A DNA stretch of 64,000 nucleotides from Calliopum simillimum (lineage: Eukaryota > Arthropoda > Insecta > Diptera > Lauxaniidae). The position numbers and the translations under genes were made by a program. Of this stretch, positions 9,605 through 20,158 are shown in pieces. The DNA is taken from NCBI GenBank assembly GCA_951812925.1, contig OX638369.1, positions 62,076,228-62,140,227 on the forward strand. The letters run 5' to 3'. Under the pieces are notes generated by a model that saw only the letters and a program-made list of their open reading frames with translations, searched no databases and was not told the origin of the DNA. How positions within the stretch are numbered: the first letter of the stretch is position 1; each line of letters opens with the position of its first letter.

Positions 9605-11448
9605 TGTAATCGTAGTGGACGGAAGAATTTTTATTTTCATGGAAGGAAAATCATTTCGTTGGCCAGCTAGTAGAATCGAGCGGGACCCATTTATTTGGGC
9701 TAGCTGTCAGTGGCTGGGGGGATCCTTGACTCTTCTAACTACCAGTTCCCACTACATCATTTTATTGTTATAGAGTCCCTGGTAACATTACTAAAATCCT
9801 AACAAATAAAAGATCTAATTGAACAAATCAACCAAAACTCAAAACTGGTAAACTACTTATCAAAAAAAAATGGAACTCACGTATTTCTCCTTCAATATGA
9901 CAGAAATGGGCATATCTTTAGATGATATTTAGATATGCTCGCTCTAAACCCGGCCCTACCTATGATCTTTCGGGGCGAAAATATTGGAAAGATCCCTTAT
10001 GCAAATTTAAGTTACCATAATTACCTACTTTACCATACCACCGGAAACGGAAATAAAAAGCTTTAGCAAATCATGATAGAAAAAAAAACTCAGGCGTTTA
10101 AGGTTTCAATAATGTTATTAACAGAGCAATGCATTTTATTTTTACTCTTATGTGAAAAAAAAACCACTAATATTAGTTACGTATAAAGTAAAGCAAGATG
10201 TATATAAGTTTATACTAAATAATAACTTTATATAAAGGTTATAAATTCATTTTTAAATAGTTTTTTTTTTTTTTTTTTATAACATTAAGTAAATTAGGTT
10301 TAAGAAAAACTATTTTTGGAATATTGTTAGGAATTCTCTTAACACATTTTGTTTTTAGGCTATACCTTTCTAACTTCTTATTTTGTTTTTTTTTTTTTTT
10401 TTACTAGGTATTTATGCACTGTTTTTTTTTATGTGGACTTTTTTTTTCTTTTCAAGATTTACAATGACGCGAAATCAACCTTTTAATTTTTTAACTGATA
10501 GAATACCCAATTTTCATAAAATTTAGATTTCTTTCTATTTAACTTTAATTTTCCGCGTTCCTAATAAAGTTTTTTAAAGAATTTTTTTGCCTGATTTAAT
10601 GTTTTTTATATTGGTCGGCGACTCGCTGGTGTACTACTGACGAGAGCGATGATCGTTACCAAAACGCGAATAGAAGAGAACTGATGTATACTGATGATGC
10701 ATAGGAGGAGGTTGCTAGGCAAAACAAAACCCCGTTGTGTGTCTCCAACAACGAAATAAATATTTCCTGAGCAATGAAAAAGAAATTAAAACAATTCACG
10801 GGTGTAAATTTTAGCAGGTTTGTTACCTTTTTCCAAAATGATGAAAAGATGCAAATTGCAGCAAATTGGATTTCCAGATCAAAAAAAATTGATTTTTTTC
10901 TGGTGATAAAATTTTACGCAAGAAAACTTGAAAGTTTTGTTCACCTCGTGAATTAAATTTTAATCTATATTTAACGAAAGGGAAAATCATTTTTATGACA
11001 GAAAATTATAAATGTCCGAAGTCTTAAAGAAAATTCTATTACCTTATCTTGTGTATGCCTTTTCCTAGCTTCTATTTTCAGAGAAATTCTTATTATGCCA
11101 TTAGATGATTAAAATAAAATCACAATTATTTTTACAATTTTTATGCTGCGTTGTGTATCTCTCCGAGGTTGGCAAGAAAAGGAAGAAACTCTTGGCTAAG
11201 CAACCATTTGAGTACTTAGTACTAAAAATTATATTTTTTTGTGTTGGCACAATATGCTTCCTACTGAGTTGCATTTGTCTAAGTCAAACTTGGCAAAAAT
11301 TTCATGCGATATTTTTACATTGAAACATTTCAATGATTTAGCAGGAGAAAATCGAATTTTTCGTTAAATATATAAAAAAACAAAAATTTTACGATATTTT
11401 GACAAAAAAATTTCCTAACAAAATGCATAACTAAACTGGTTCGTTACA
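9605..11448 (-). repeat. LTR of the gypsy element (5' LTR in its own orientation)
   Basis: 1,844 bp, the partner of 1,929-3,772. On the minus strand it starts TGTAACGAACC and ends ATTACA, followed by a 4-nt spacer and the primer-binding site. It should hold the element's promoter, but I could not fix a convincing TATA box or initiator by eye. Confidence 0.93.
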
Positions 11449-11452
11449 CTAT
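11449..11452. repeat. Target-site duplication CTAT, right copy of the gypsy insertion
   Basis: Follows the LTR end GTTACA and matches 1,925-1,928. Confidence 0.85.
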
Positions 11453-11741
11453 AGCAAACGAGATCAAGCTGCGCAAATGGGGATGGATTGGTCACACTCT
11501 CCGGAAACCACACAGCGAAGTTTGTCGCCAGGCCCTTGAGTGGAATCCACAAGGCAGTAGAGGACGTGGTAGACCCAAAACCAACTGGAAAAGGTCGTTG
11601 GAAAAGGAAATCCAAGAATCGGGAAAATCGTGGCAAGAGATCAAAGTCATCGCAAGGGATCGTGACAAATGGAGAGATTTCATATTGGCCCTATGCTCCT
11701 CCTAGGAGTTAAAGGAGAATACATACATACATACACTTGTA
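11453..11741 (+). mobile_element. 3' end of the interrupted RTE-like LINE
   Basis: Continuation of the LINE ORF after the LTR insertion. Removing the insertion and one copy of the 4-bp duplication leaves the frame intact up to a TAG at 11,703-11,705. The segment contains the LINE C-terminal signature around RKWGWIGHTLRKP, then GRGRPK and RDRDKWRDF, which usually follows the RT thumb in this group. After the stop comes a short untranslated tail ending in a tandem ATAC repeat near 11,721-11,741, as in RTE-type tails that lack poly(A). Because the frame is uninterrupted, the LINE copy seems to have been coding-competent over this part when the LTR element landed. Confidence 0.82.
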
Positions 11742-12804
11742 AAAACACCTTTAATTACTTCTGCACTTGCCGATATAATGCAAATTTACTCATTAATTGT
11801 GTTAGAAATATACAAACTTTGTTGGTAGAAATTAATCAGAGGCGAATATTTACCTCTAATTTGCAATAAAAACAAAGTGCTTTTTGCTAAAGAGATCATT
11901 TGCAATGACAAAAACTATAGCATAAACAATAAACAGAGATTAGACTAAAATCCCGTTAAAGCTTAATCTCAATTGCAATTTCAAAAATATTAACGATTAT
12001 AAAAATAAGTGTACTAGCACGAGCAAAAAAAAAGAGAATAGCTACCTACGCAAACAAAAAAAGGAAAAAAAAAAACCAACGCACATGCGACCTAAAACAA
12101 AGCAAAACGAAAAAAAATCTGCCTGCAGAGCAACCAGCGACAAAAGCGAACAAAGAAAGAGATAATGCGCGGTTGTTAATGCTAGCATACTTTTACATGC
12201 GTGAGTGAAATTTTTGACTGTGTTATCTTAGCTTTTCATTGATTACTCAAAAAAGGGCAAAAAAAGGCACCTGAATTTTCTTTAAAAGTTTAGCTGAGAC
12301 TTCAAGCTTTAATTTGATACTAATCTCCAGGTTGCGATCGCCTGCGATCAAAAGGTGCAGTCCATTGAAGTTGATGAAAATCTAATTTTTTAGACCAAAT
12401 ATGTCTTGTACACCATTTTGGTGCAAATGGCTTTTTTCATAAAATTTTTTGTGACGAATCTTTTGTTTGGTAGTCATGCTTAAATAAAATGTACCTAGGA
12501 GTTATATATTTTAATTATTTTTTTTGTATCAACATTTTGAAATTGCAGTAAATTTTCATACGACTTTCATATTATCGACATAGGTTGACTTTGAGTGGCT
12601 GTGAAATGAAAAATAATTAATATATCGGCCTAATATTTTGGAATCATAGTACATAGGGACCTTTTAACAAAATATCAAGTAATGGTCCAAATCGGATAAA
12701 ATGAAAAAGTGGATTTATTTCCGCGGCTGAACCATTGTGCGACGCTCCGTTGATGTAATAACACAATTTAAAACTAGTAAGGGTGTAAATTTTGGCCTGG
12801 CCAA
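11742..12804. other. No recognisable gene
   Basis: AT-rich DNA with A-runs near 12,026-12,115. Open frames are short and have no family features. I see no repeat structure worth naming. Confidence 0.5.
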
Positions 12805-13512
12805 AAAATAAATACCCTACACTGCAGTATTTTGAAAATTTTGCTTATATGAGAGGTGCCACGCCCTCTTGTCCGAGTACACCCAGTTTTTGTTCAGAGC
12901 TTGCATTTATAGTTTTTAGTGTCAGAGGTAAATTTAGTTGGATTATCTCAAAAAACTTTTTCAGTATAGCATTTTCAAACTTTTGCTTATATGGGAGGTG
13001 CCACGACCCCTTGTACGATTTGAATTAATTTTTGCTGAGAGCTTTCATTTATAATTTTTAGTGTCTGAGTCGAAGTTGGTTCGAATATCTCAAAAAACGC
13101 TTTCAGTATAGCGTTTTGAAGCTTTTGCTTGTATGGGAGGTGCCACGCCCTCTTGTCCGAATTCGCTCAGTTTTTTATCAGAGCTTGCGCTTACAATTTG
13201 TAGTACTTATGTGTATTGTGGTTGCATTGTCGTGAAAAATACTACTAAAATTGCGATTTTGCTCATTTTCAATCCCCCGAGCTAACTTTGACGACGCAGG
13301 CAGTGTACCAAATTTCATTGAATTATCTTGCTCAGTTTTCCCAAAAAGTGTATTTCAACACACAGCCAGCCAGACAGACGGACATGGCTATATCGACTCA
13401 GGAGGTGACGCTGATCAAGAATATATATACTTTTCTATATCTGCCACGCCTCCTTCTCTGCGTTACAAACGGAAGGACAAAGTGAATATACCCTGGGTGT
13501 AGGGTATAAAAA
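12805..13512 (+). repeat. Mini-me-like interspersed repeat with three internal ~142-bp tandem copies
   Basis: The segment opens with AATACCCTACAC near 12,810 and closes with GTGTAGGGTATAA near 13,496, an inverted pair. Inside, a unit containing GAGGTGCCACGCCCTCTTG recurs near 12,852, 12,993 and 13,135 (spacing about 141-142). The right part holds a GTCY-like run, a conserved core and a TA run. A short relic of the same terminus lies near 44,735 in the other orientation. Confidence 0.65.
13366..13437 (+). repeat. Mini-me core flanked by microsatellites
   Basis: The run CAGCCAGACAGACGGACATG is followed by a core GGCTATATCGACTCAG...CTGATCAAGAA and then a TATATATA run. That order, (GTCY)n, a core of roughly 33 bp, (TA)n, is the published hallmark of dipteran mini-me elements. 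The core is recognised from memory. Confidence 0.6.
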
Positions 13513-13789
13513 TAACTCAGTTTTAAAAACCATGAAAAACTTTCCAGGGGTCCTATTCTCTAACTTGCTTAACTTATTCTCCATTTCCTAAATGCTAAAA
13601 ATTTTAAAACAAAATTTTTTTAGAGATTAGGCATAAATGCGATTCTGTATTTCAACTTGCCTAGCTAAAATAATTTCTTGCATATTTAGACACAAACCGT
13701 AAATTTTTAATTTAAAATTTTTGGCCGGCACACAGTGGTCGGAAAATCGAAAAAGCTGGCCAAAATTCTGAAAGTTGGTAAGTAGGGGT

Positions 13790-14190
13790 TTTTGAGGTTG
13801 CTGGTTACGAATCTGAAATTTATTTTTCGAAAAACAAAATGGCGGCTCCAATATGGCGGACAAAAAAGTTATAAACTACATTAAATGCCATGAAAGTAAG
13901 CATATAAAGGATTTCGGTGCTGCTGATGACGAATCTGAAATTTATTTTTCGAAAAACAAAATGGCGGCTCCAATATGGCGGACAAAAAAGTTATAAACTA
14001 CATTAAATACCATGAAAGTTAGCATATAAAGGTTTTTGGTGCTGCTGATGACGAATTTGAAACTTATTTTTTCGCAAAACAAAATGGTGGATCCAATATG
14101 GCGGACGAAAAAGTGACTTACTGCATTAATTGCCGTGGAAGTTGGTATGCAAAGGTTTTGATGTTGCTGATTACGATTCTGAAATTTCTT
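13790..14190 (+). repeat. Minisatellite, ~121-bp unit, about 3.3 copies
   Basis: The phrase GACGAATCTGAAATTTATTT recurs with growing divergence near 13,807, 13,929, 14,051 and 14,171. Each unit includes AAAATGGCGGCTCCAATATG. No coding sense is seen; the open frame 13,627-13,863 on the minus strand is a by-product of the repeat. Confidence 0.8.
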
Positions 14191-14580
14191 TTATATAGAC
14201 TACATATTATCAAAATCCCGGCTATCCTTTGATCAATAACCAAAAATGAATATTGTAACGAAATTACCTTATATTCTTATTAAGAACAGTTTCTGTATTA
14301 CCACTTCCATTTTTGTCAAAATAATCATAAGTTGTCATAAATAGCATTGAATTTAATTTGAATTCGTGTCTTAAATCGTGTTGATTGTTTTCGTATCCAC
14401 CATTTTATTTAAAAGGGTAAGATAATAAATAATGATATGATATAGAGGAGGGTTGGGAGTAGTGGAACAGTTTATATATTATACTGGTCAAAAGTTTTGA
14501 AATATCTTGGAATTGCATTCCCACAGCACCAAAATGTTCGTGATGCGAGTAAGCACTATGTAAAATTTGATTAATTTCAG

Positions 14581-15084
14581 AGATGCAAACCAGATTTGAT
14601 TAAACGTTTTCACATACTACAAGTAATCTCTAGTGGTTTTGAAATCAATGCAAATAAATTTCAAAAATATGCTTTGGAAACTGCGAGAAAATTTGCAGAG
14701 CTATACTCGTGGTTCAATATGCCAACAACTGTGCACAAAATATTAATGCATGGGCATAGAATCATTGAATCTTCGCTCCTTCCGATCGGGCAAATGACTG
14801 AAGAAGCTCAAGAATCTTGCAATAAATATATAAGAGAAGAAAATTTTGCGCGGAAGTGTAGTCGAGCAAAAAATGTGGAAGATGTCTTCAATAGGCTTCT
14901 TATCAATTCAGATCCAAAAATTACTAGCTTGCGAAAGCTTCCTCCAAAAAAACTTAAGACTTTTTCGAAAGAAGTGGTAGATTTGTTTGCAGAAATCAAA
15001 GCTCCAATTTCTGAATCAAATTGTGAGATAGAAAAATCCGATGAAAGTGACATCGAGAATAATGACTCAGACTCTAGCACTTAA
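14581..15084 (+). CDS. C-terminal exon of an unrecognised, probably transposon-borne gene
   Basis: Coding exon of about 168 codons directly after a good splice acceptor (TTAATTTCAG at 14,571-14,580), open to the TAA at 15,082. Visible phrases are KYALETARKFAELY, HGHRIIESSLLPIGQM, EEAQESCNKYIREE and FNRLLINSDP, with a Ser/Asp/Glu-rich acidic tail. I recall similar stretches as dispersed, multi-copy hypothetical proteins in arthropods and cnidarians, so a mobile-element origin is likely, but I cannot name the superfamily. No upstream exon was found in the 500 bp before it. It is followed by a polyadenylation-like AATAAAA near 15,222. Confidence 0.5.
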   Translation, partial: RCKPDLIKRFHILQVISSGFEINANKFQKYALETARKFAELYSWFNMPTTVHKILMHGHRIIESSLLPIGQMTEEAQESCNKYIREENFARKCSRAKNVEDVFNRLLINSDPKITSLRKLPPKKLKTFSKEVVDLFAEIKAPISESNCEIEKSDESDIENNDSDSST

Positions 15085-16081
15085 TCAAAAAAATCGTGTA
15101 CGTTTAAGGTTATTCGCACAATAGATGCAATACGTTTTAGTTCTAAGTTCTTATGTTTAAGTTGTTTCTTTGTATTTGTATGAATTTTGCGCCATTTATT
15201 ATTTCATGATAATGCGTTTGTAATAAAATATGTTACCGTTATGTTAGTATTTGACTAAATACTGAGACCGTCGTTTTTTTGGTATATTTTAAGCAAGCCG
15301 GTGAATTACACGCAGTTGCCATATTGGATTCACCATTTTTAAATTTAAAAACTTCAGTTGAGAATCATAATCGGCAACTTTAAAGGTTAATTAAGTCCAA
15401 TTTCATGCATTCCTAATCACTCCTTCAAATTTTTGTTAGATTTTCAAAATTAAAATTTGCGCTTTTTACAAAAGTTCTAATAACTTTTTCGGGGGCACCT
15501 CGGGGCAGCTAATTTTTTTACAGGTTTGTAGAAAAATGTACACTGAATAAGATGTATGCAAAAACTAGACAGATAGCCGTGGATGGTGTAACATTTCTTC
15601 TACTAAAAACAACATAAACAATTTTTTTTGTCTAAACATTTTCACGAAATAGGTGCCGTTTTATATAAACTGTGAAGGAAATAAAACGCTTTGGATTTAT
15701 GAAACATATTAAATAAACCTTCACTGATAGACTCCATTTTGTTACATTGCAAAAAGATGAACCGAAGTTATTTTTTCCACTTGTTTACTGAGACGCTTTA
15801 TAGTAAAAAAAAAAATCCTCGCAAGAATAGGATAACTTCAAACTCAAACGAGAAGAGTTTTTTAGGCAAAGATGTCATTCTGACCACTGAAACGAACAAA
15901 GTAGAGTATATTCTACCATTACCAACAATTAAAAGTGCAAAAACAACAACTTAATTTTCCGAACAGTGTGCGGCAGAGTATTTGAATATCATTAATTTTT
16001 TTTCTTTATTAAAAAATAAAAAGAATAGCCTAGGGGTTGCATATTTGTTTTCCGAACTAAATGTCCAATCTTCGAATCTCA
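15085..16081. other. No recognisable gene
   Basis: AT-rich intergenic DNA. The short frame at 15,739-15,954 shows no conserved feature. Confidence 0.45.
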
Positions 16082-17172
16082 CAGCGCACTATGGTTTTTT
16101 TTGGACTAAAAAGTGCCCACAAAAATAATTCACTACAAGGACCCTTTCTTTTTAAAAAAATCAAATGCAAAATTAAAGGTTTTACATTGAGCTATCTGAA
16201 AAGATGCCCGCTTTTTCTAGCATTTGATCCACAAATTAGGGACAGAGGTCGAAATCTCATAAATTTTGAATAAAACGGTTTTTCTGTTTAAAAATGTTAG
16301 TCGCATTAAACGTAGGAGTGATATATGAATAATATTATATGCATTCAATCAAATCAATTCAGATGAAATCAACTCAAAGTGAAAATGGGCGGTGCCACGC
16401 CCCATAAACAAATTCGTCATATTCGTCATATCTCCGAAACTATTGGACGCAGATAGATAAGATTCGGTATATTTATAACAGGCAGAGAGAGAAATAATAT
16501 CCACTTAAAAAGTGGGCGGTGCCACGCCCTACAAATATAAAATTTATCATATCTCCGAAACTATCTGAGCTACAGCAATGAATTTCGGTATATATATAAA
16601 AATTAGTAAGTCAAATAATATTTGCTGAAAAAAGGGCGGTACCACACTCAACAATGAACATATCCTTATTAATTGCCACTCTGTTCTACAGGAAACAAGT
16701 TCATTCATGTAGCTTTGCCAATGGGCGTGGCTCCACATATTTTTTCAGCAGACATTATTTGTCTTGATGACTCTTGTATATAAACCGAATTTCATCCACA
16801 TGGGTCAAATAGTTTCGAAGATATGGTGTGTTTTATATTTTTGGGGCGTGGCACCGCCCACTTTTTTAATATATATTATTTCTCTCTGTGCTTATTACAA
16901 ACATACCGAGTCTTATCTATCTGCGTCTAATAGTTTCGGAGATATCAGGAATTTGTTTTTGGGGCGTGGCACCGCCCATTTTTATAATGAATTAATTTTT
17001 TCTTGCTTTATTTCATTGAATGCATATAAATTTATTCATATATCACTCCTGCGTTTAATGCGACTAACATTTTTAAACAGAAAAACCGTTTTTTTTCAAA
17101 ATTTATGAGATTTCGACCTCTGTCCCTAATTTGTGGATCAAATGCTAGAAAAAGCGGGCATCTTTTCAGATA

Positions 17173-17178
17173 GCTCAA

Positions 17179-17183
<5 letters not shown>
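17173..17183. repeat. Target-site duplication of the Jockey insertion, left copy
   Basis: GCTCAATATAT, repeated at 21,469-21,479. The matching stretch of the uninterrupted left arm of the palindrome reads GCTCAATGTA in reverse, which confirms this was one continuous arm before insertion. Confidence 0.85.
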
Positions 17184-17219
<36 letters not shown>

Positions 17220-17464
17220 AACCATTTTATTTGCAATCTATTTGTTTTATAAATATTAAGCAAATTTTATAAATATAGCAAAATTAACAGAAATTGCAGA
17301 GTTACATTTAGCTCGGCAACATAAAAAGAAGAAGCATATATATATACAATATATACAGACTTAAACAAATATTTAACTTCATATTTACATAATCTTACAT
17401 ATATTTATACATATTAATTTACAGAAAATTACAGAAGAATAGAAAATTAATGAGAATAATGATT

Positions 17465-20158
17465 TTATTTCCTAAAAGGTAGATCTAGTGGGTGAAACCT
17501 TTTTAGTCTTTTAACTTCATTAGTGTCGTCGAGAAGAGAGATAGCCAACGGATTGGTGTGATCGCTTAACCTTTGCAAATACTTTTCGCTGAATCTGCTG
17601 ATTTCGTCCTTAACTTTTAGTATGGATAGGTCCCTTTGAATTGATTTATTCGTGATGAACCACGGTGCATTTGTTATAAGTCGAAGAGTCTTGGACTGAT
17701 AGCGCTCTAGTATTTCAATGTTCGAGTTACTAGCTGTTCCCCAAAGCTGAAGCCCATACGTCCAGACAGGTTTAAGGATAGATTTATAAATTCTAATTTT
17801 ATTTTCCAAATTTAATTTTGATTTAGGATTTAATAACCAATAAAGCCTTTTGTTTATCCGATCTAACTGCAGTCTTTTATTTTTTAAATGATTTTTCCAA
17901 GTTAATCGTCTATCAAGATGCATCCCAAGATATTTTACAGAGTCGCCTGTTGGAATTGTTGAACCGTTAATATTAACCATTGGACAGTCACTTCTTCTTA
18001 AGGAAAATGTCACGTGAACAGATTTTTCAGCGTTAACTTTTATGTTCCATTTCTTAAGCCACAAATCAATTTTGTTGAGTTCTGTTTGAACTAGTTCAGA
18101 GGCTTCTACTGGTGATGAATGTGCTCCTAAAATTGCAGTATCATCTGCATATGTCGCAATAGTGACATTGTCGGTTATTGGCATATCTGACGTGTAAATT
18201 GTGTAAAGGACAGGGCCAAGTACACTACCTTGAGGAATTCCAGCTTTTATTTCACATATGTCCGACATTTCATCTTTAACTCTAATGAAGAAATGTCTAT
18301 TTTCCAAAAAACTTTTCAAAACCAAATAGAAAGGTGTAGGAAGGTTCATTTTAATTTTAAAGAGCAAGCCTGGATGCCAGACTTTATCAAAAGCCTGCTG
18401 TACGTCTAAAAATGCAGCGCTGCAGAATTTTTTATGTTCAAATGAGTCTTGAATGACATTTACGATGCGGTGAATCTGTTCTGGAGTACCGTGCTTATGC
18501 CGGAAACCAAATTGATACTCAGGAATAATGTTTTTTGTTTCTAATATTGGAGATAATCGTCGTAGGAATATTCTTTCAAATATCTTTGAGAAAGTTGCCA
18601 ATAAACTTATGGGTCTGTAGGATGATGCCAAATTTTCAGGCTTATTAGGCTTCGATATCATAATGATTTCTGCGCATTTCCACTGTGATGGGAAATGGCT
18701 TAATCTTAAGACCGCATTGTATACATATGTTAGAAATAAAACACCCTTTTTTGTTAAGAGTTTACCTATATTTGCATCAATATGGTCATAGCCTGGCGAC
18801 TTTTTTATATTTAATTTTAAAATTTCGGTTTTAACTTCTTTAGGCGTAATGTGTGAAATAGGTGGATCCATTTGGCAAGGGGAATCTAGAAAACTTTGCA
18901 CCTCGTCAATGTCTGATTGAGTATTAAAGACAAACGGTTGAAACGTATTTCCCAAATGTTCAGCAAATGCATCTGCTTTAAGTTTATCTGATCTGCACCA
19001 AGCGCCATGGGCATTTTTAATTGGTATATTTCGTTTTGTTGGTCTTTTCAAATATTTAGTTGCACGCCACAATTTATGTTCGTCAAATCTAGATTCGTTT
19101 ATGGATAATAAAAAATTATTTACCGAATTATTTTTGAAGTCTTTCAACTTTTTCTTGAGTTCGGTACATGCGTTGTTTAGGATTCTTTTGTCGTTTGGGT
19201 TTCGACTTTGTTGCCACTTTCTACGAAATTTCCTCTTTTGCCTGATCATATTTCTAATTTCTGCAGAATTTTGAACTATGCTACTTGCTGTTTGTAAATT
19301 TTGAGGCAATGGTGTTGAGATAAATGCTGCTTCATGGATTAACTTTGTAAAATTTTCCACTGCGCTGTCTATTTCAAAACCACTTTTTAAGCTAGTTCTT
19401 AAGTTTATATTAGTATCAAGCCAATGTTGAAAGTGTTGTATATTCATTCTGGGTGAGCAGATTCGGTTATTCATAGTACTGTTGTTGACATTTGTACAAT
19501 AGTTAATAATTATTGGCGAATGATCTGAGCTTAAGTCATTGCTGTCAGTTATGTTAAGAAGATTTGCAGGTATGCCTGAATAAACAACAAAATCCAATAA
19601 ATCAGGTATCTTTTGTGGGTCAGATGGCCAATACGTAGGCGTCCCTGTGGATAATGTTTCAAAATTTTTTCTCGAGATACATTTATACAACTCCCTTCCT
19701 TTCGGATTTATGAGTCTAGAACCCCACCAGGGGTGCTTGGCGTTGAAATCACCTCCAGCAAAAAATTTCAACCCAAACTGGTCAAAGATTTGCTCGTAGT
19801 CTGAACACTTAACATTGTGACGTGGCGGGAAATATAAAGAACAGAAGGTAATGCTTTCATTATTACATTTAATTTCAGCACATGTGGCTTGGACGTGCGG
19901 CAGTTGAATACCATTTAAAGCCGTATATTTTATGGTAGATTTTATCAAAATGGCAGAGCCTGCATGAGCTTTATTGTCCGGATGGTTAATACAAACTAAA
20001 TCGTATCCTCTTATATTAAAGTATGTTTTGTTGGTAAAATGTGTTTCCGAAACTAGAAATACGTCAATAAAATTTGTGTGCAGAAAGAGTTCAACCTCTT
20101 CTTTATGATTGGAAAGTCCATTGGCGTTCCATATAGCTAATCGTAAATTTAATTGCAT
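17465..20158 (-). CDS. Jockey LINE ORF2, endonuclease and reverse transcriptase
   Basis: 897 codons. An apurinic-type endonuclease comes first: LRLAIWNANGL near residue 5, LVSETHF near 35, GGDFNAKHPWWGS near 135, SSDHSPI near 210. Then the RT: SSYRPISLL, FLDVQQAFDKVWH, GIPQGSVLGP and the catalytic YADDTAILG near residue 670. There is no RNase H domain, as usual for Jockey. The ATG overlaps the ORF1 end by 10 bases (ATGCAATTAA), which suggests translation by reinitiation. ORF2 nicks the target DNA and reverse-transcribes the element RNA onto it. All key residues are present. Confidence 0.95.
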   Translation of the reverse strand: MQLNLRLAIWNANGLSNHKEEVELFLHTNFIDVFLVSETHFTNKTYFNIRGYDLVCINHPDNKAHAGSAILIKSTIKYTALNGIQLPHVQATCAEIKCNNESITFCSLYFPPRHNVKCSDYEQIFDQFGLKFFAGGDFNAKHPWWGSRLINPKGRELYKCISRKNFETLSTGTPTYWPSDPQKIPDLLDFVVYSGIPANLLNITDSNDLSSDHSPIIINYCTNVNNSTMNNRICSPRMNIQHFQHWLDTNINLRTSLKSGFEIDSAVENFTKLIHEAAFISTPLPQNLQTASSIVQNSAEIRNMIRQKRKFRRKWQQSRNPNDKRILNNACTELKKKLKDFKNNSVNNFLLSINESRFDEHKLWRATKYLKRPTKRNIPIKNAHGAWCRSDKLKADAFAEHLGNTFQPFVFNTQSDIDEVQSFLDSPCQMDPPISHITPKEVKTEILKLNIKKSPGYDHIDANIGKLLTKKGVLFLTYVYNAVLRLSHFPSQWKCAEIIMISKPNKPENLASSYRPISLLATFSKIFERIFLRRLSPILETKNIIPEYQFGFRHKHGTPEQIHRIVNVIQDSFEHKKFCSAAFLDVQQAFDKVWHPGLLFKIKMNLPTPFYLVLKSFLENRHFFIRVKDEMSDICEIKAGIPQGSVLGPVLYTIYTSDMPITDNVTIATYADDTAILGAHSSPVEASELVQTELNKIDLWLKKWNIKVNAEKSVHVTFSLRRSDCPMVNINGSTIPTGDSVKYLGMHLDRRLTWKNHLKNKRLQLDRINKRLYWLLNPKSKLNLENKIRIYKSILKPVWTYGLQLWGTASNSNIEILERYQSKTLRLITNAPWFITNKSIQRDLSILKVKDEISRFSEKYLQRLSDHTNPLAISLLDDTNEVKRLKRFHPLDLPFRK

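Larger units (their letters stand above)
1929..11448 (-). mobile_element. Ty3/gypsy LTR retrotransposon, 9.5 kb, minus orientation
   Basis: Complete LTR element nested in a LINE. It has two 1,844-bp LTRs with TG...CA ends, a 4-bp duplication, a tRNA-Lys-like primer-binding site, gag and pol on the minus strand, and no room for an env gene between pol and the LTR at 3,773-3,824. Domain order protease, RT, RNase H, integrase identifies Ty3/gypsy rather than copia. The LTR length and lysine primer recall the Osvaldo/Ulysses group of flies; that placement is inference. The LTRs differ at only a few bases by eye, so the insertion is recent. Confidence 0.93.

Noticed and set aside
16764..17108. A 114-codon plus-strand frame in the Transib-type element.
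   Set aside because: It lies wholly in palindromic repeat DNA and reads as simple AT-rich translation.
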